From contig JAADHP010000180.1 in assembly GCA_013151785.1 (NCBI GenBank), positions 1 to 6,287 of the forward strand: a DNA stretch of 6,287 nt. Reading direction: 5' to 3'. This stretch comes from Nitrospirota bacterium. GTDB lineage: Bacteria > Nitrospirota > Thermodesulfovibrionia > Thermodesulfovibrionales > JdFR-85. Below the pieces are notes generated by a model. It was given only the letters and a program-made list of their open reading frames with translations, had not been told where the DNA came from and did no database searches. Numbering within the stretch: the first letter of the stretch is position 1; every line of letters begins with the position of its first letter. Positions 5,783-6,287 of this stretch are shown here, one piece after another. The position numbers and the translations under genes are program-made.

Positions 5783-6287
5783 TAAAGTATACTGCAGCCC
5801 TGCTGGCATGCCTATATATATTCATGCCGTGTTCACCATCTTATTCTTCAGAACACATTACGGAGAAACGATATATCCATGAAGTTCAGCTTGAAGGCAG
5901 TCCCTATGAACTCCATATATTCAGGATCTACGGCCGTGAGAAGGGACCCACAATGCTAATCATAGGAGGCATCCAGGGAGATGAACCGGGTGGTTTCCTC
6001 TCTGCCGATCTTTATACAGAAATAGCCCTTGAGAAGGGTAATCTCATTATAGTACCAAGGGCAAATTTCAAGTCCATAATACTCTTCAACAGAGGTGTGG
6101 ATGGTGATATGAACAGGGTTTTCACGAAAGAAAGGCCCGAAACAGATATGGAACGGGCTGTGGAAATCATAAAAAAGCTTATGAAGGAGGCAGATGTCTT
6201 CCTGAATCTCCATGACGGCTGGGGTTTCCACAGAGATACCTATATTGACGAATTGAGGAATCCCAGAAGATTCGGACAATCCATCAT
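5779..6287 (+). CDS. Exported M14/M99-type zinc carboxypeptidase, Csd4/Pgp1-like, 3' end cut by window
   Basis: Likely a periplasmic metallocarboxypeptidase that trims peptidoglycan stem peptides (tripeptide to dipeptide in H. pylori Csd4 and C. jejuni Pgp1). I read 169 codons from the ATG at 5779 to the window edge with no stop. Residues 1-24 are a signal peptide (MIKYTAALLACLYIFM..., likely cleaved in SYSSEH). The catalytic domain follows: TMLIIGGIQGDEPGGF (58-73) gives the zinc ligands Q66 and E69; MNRVF (111-115) holds the N-R substrate-binding pair common in M14 enzymes; and FLNLHDGWGFHR (141-152) gives the third zinc ligand H145. Most M14 enzymes have His at the Q66 position (HxxE). Gln there is the known hallmark of Csd4. 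The catalytic glutamate and any C-terminal accessory domain are beyond the window. The ATGA overlap with the YkuD gene predicts translational coupling and joint function. Another M14 subgroup (succinylglutamate desuccinylase-like) is less likely, given the signal peptide and neighbour. Confidence 0.87.
   Translation, partial: MIKYTAALLACLYIFMPCSPSYSSEHITEKRYIHEVQLEGSPYELHIFRIYGREKGPTMLIIGGIQGDEPGGFLSADLYTEIALEKGNLIIVPRANFKSIILFNRGVDGDMNRVFTKERPETDMERAVEIIKKLMKEADVFLNLHDGWGFHRDTYIDELRNPRRFGQSI

Noticed and set aside
5779..5811. Lipoprotein signal at LLAC (residue C11) of the carboxypeptidase
   Set aside because: Only about seven hydrophobic or neutral residues precede the cysteine, too short for a lipoprotein signal, and the hydrophobic stretch continues past it. 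A signal peptidase I site near residue 24 fits better.
5956..6279. 107-codon open frame on the minus strand near the right edge
   Set aside because: It is antisense to the carboxypeptidase, whose zinc motifs are clear on the plus strand.

Overview
This is a bacterial chromosomal window of ordinary housekeeping character on the left and cell-envelope genes on the right. Coding density is high and base composition is moderate. There are no mobile elements, RNA genes or CRISPR repeats. The gene styles (a short icd of the NAD/NADP isocitrate/isopropylmalate dehydrogenase type, an LDH-like malate dehydrogenase, an M99-type carboxypeptidase beside a YkuD protein) fit a Gram-negative, probably anaerobic or microaerophilic lineage such as Nitrospirota or a Desulfobacterota-like group. 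That placement is an inference from family resemblance, not a proven assignment.

Layout. Positions 1-452, minus strand: rpiB (ribose-5-phosphate isomerase B), whose last codons fall outside the window. Positions 453-614: a divergent promoter region in which the two -35 elements overlap. Positions 615-4356, plus strand: a tight four-gene operon of icd (isocitrate dehydrogenase), a CorC/HlyC-type membrane protein (DUF21 + CBS + CorC_HlyC), mdh (malate dehydrogenase) and ndk (nucleoside diphosphate kinase). The gaps are 0, 14 and 14 bases, and mdh and ndk have near-perfect Shine-Dalgarno sites. Positions 4357-4483: a gap dominated by a long inverted repeat followed by a T-run, probably the operon terminator and possibly also a control element. 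Positions 4484-6287, plus strand: a two-gene unit joined by an ATGA overlap. Its first gene is an exported L,D-transpeptidase/carboxypeptidase (YkuD fold) with two NTF2-like C-terminal domains. Its second gene is an exported zinc carboxypeptidase, cut by the window end, in which a glutamine stands where the first zinc-ligand histidine normally is, as in Helicobacter Csd4.

How the genes work together. icd and mdh supply two dehydrogenase steps of the citric acid cycle, in either direction. ndk balances nucleoside triphosphates, and the CBS/CorC protein is a likely ion exporter or sensor that shares their transcript. The right-hand pair looks like a peptidoglycan stem-peptide trimming module equivalent to Csd6 + Csd4 of Helicobacter pylori (Pgp2 + Pgp1 of Campylobacter jejuni). 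There the YkuD enzyme trims tetrapeptides to tripeptides and the metallocarboxypeptidase trims tripeptides to dipeptides, which sets curved or helical cell shape. In this window the two genes are directly adjacent and translationally coupled, and the YkuD protein has a doubled C-terminal domain. This is the most interesting item here. No wholly new system is evident.
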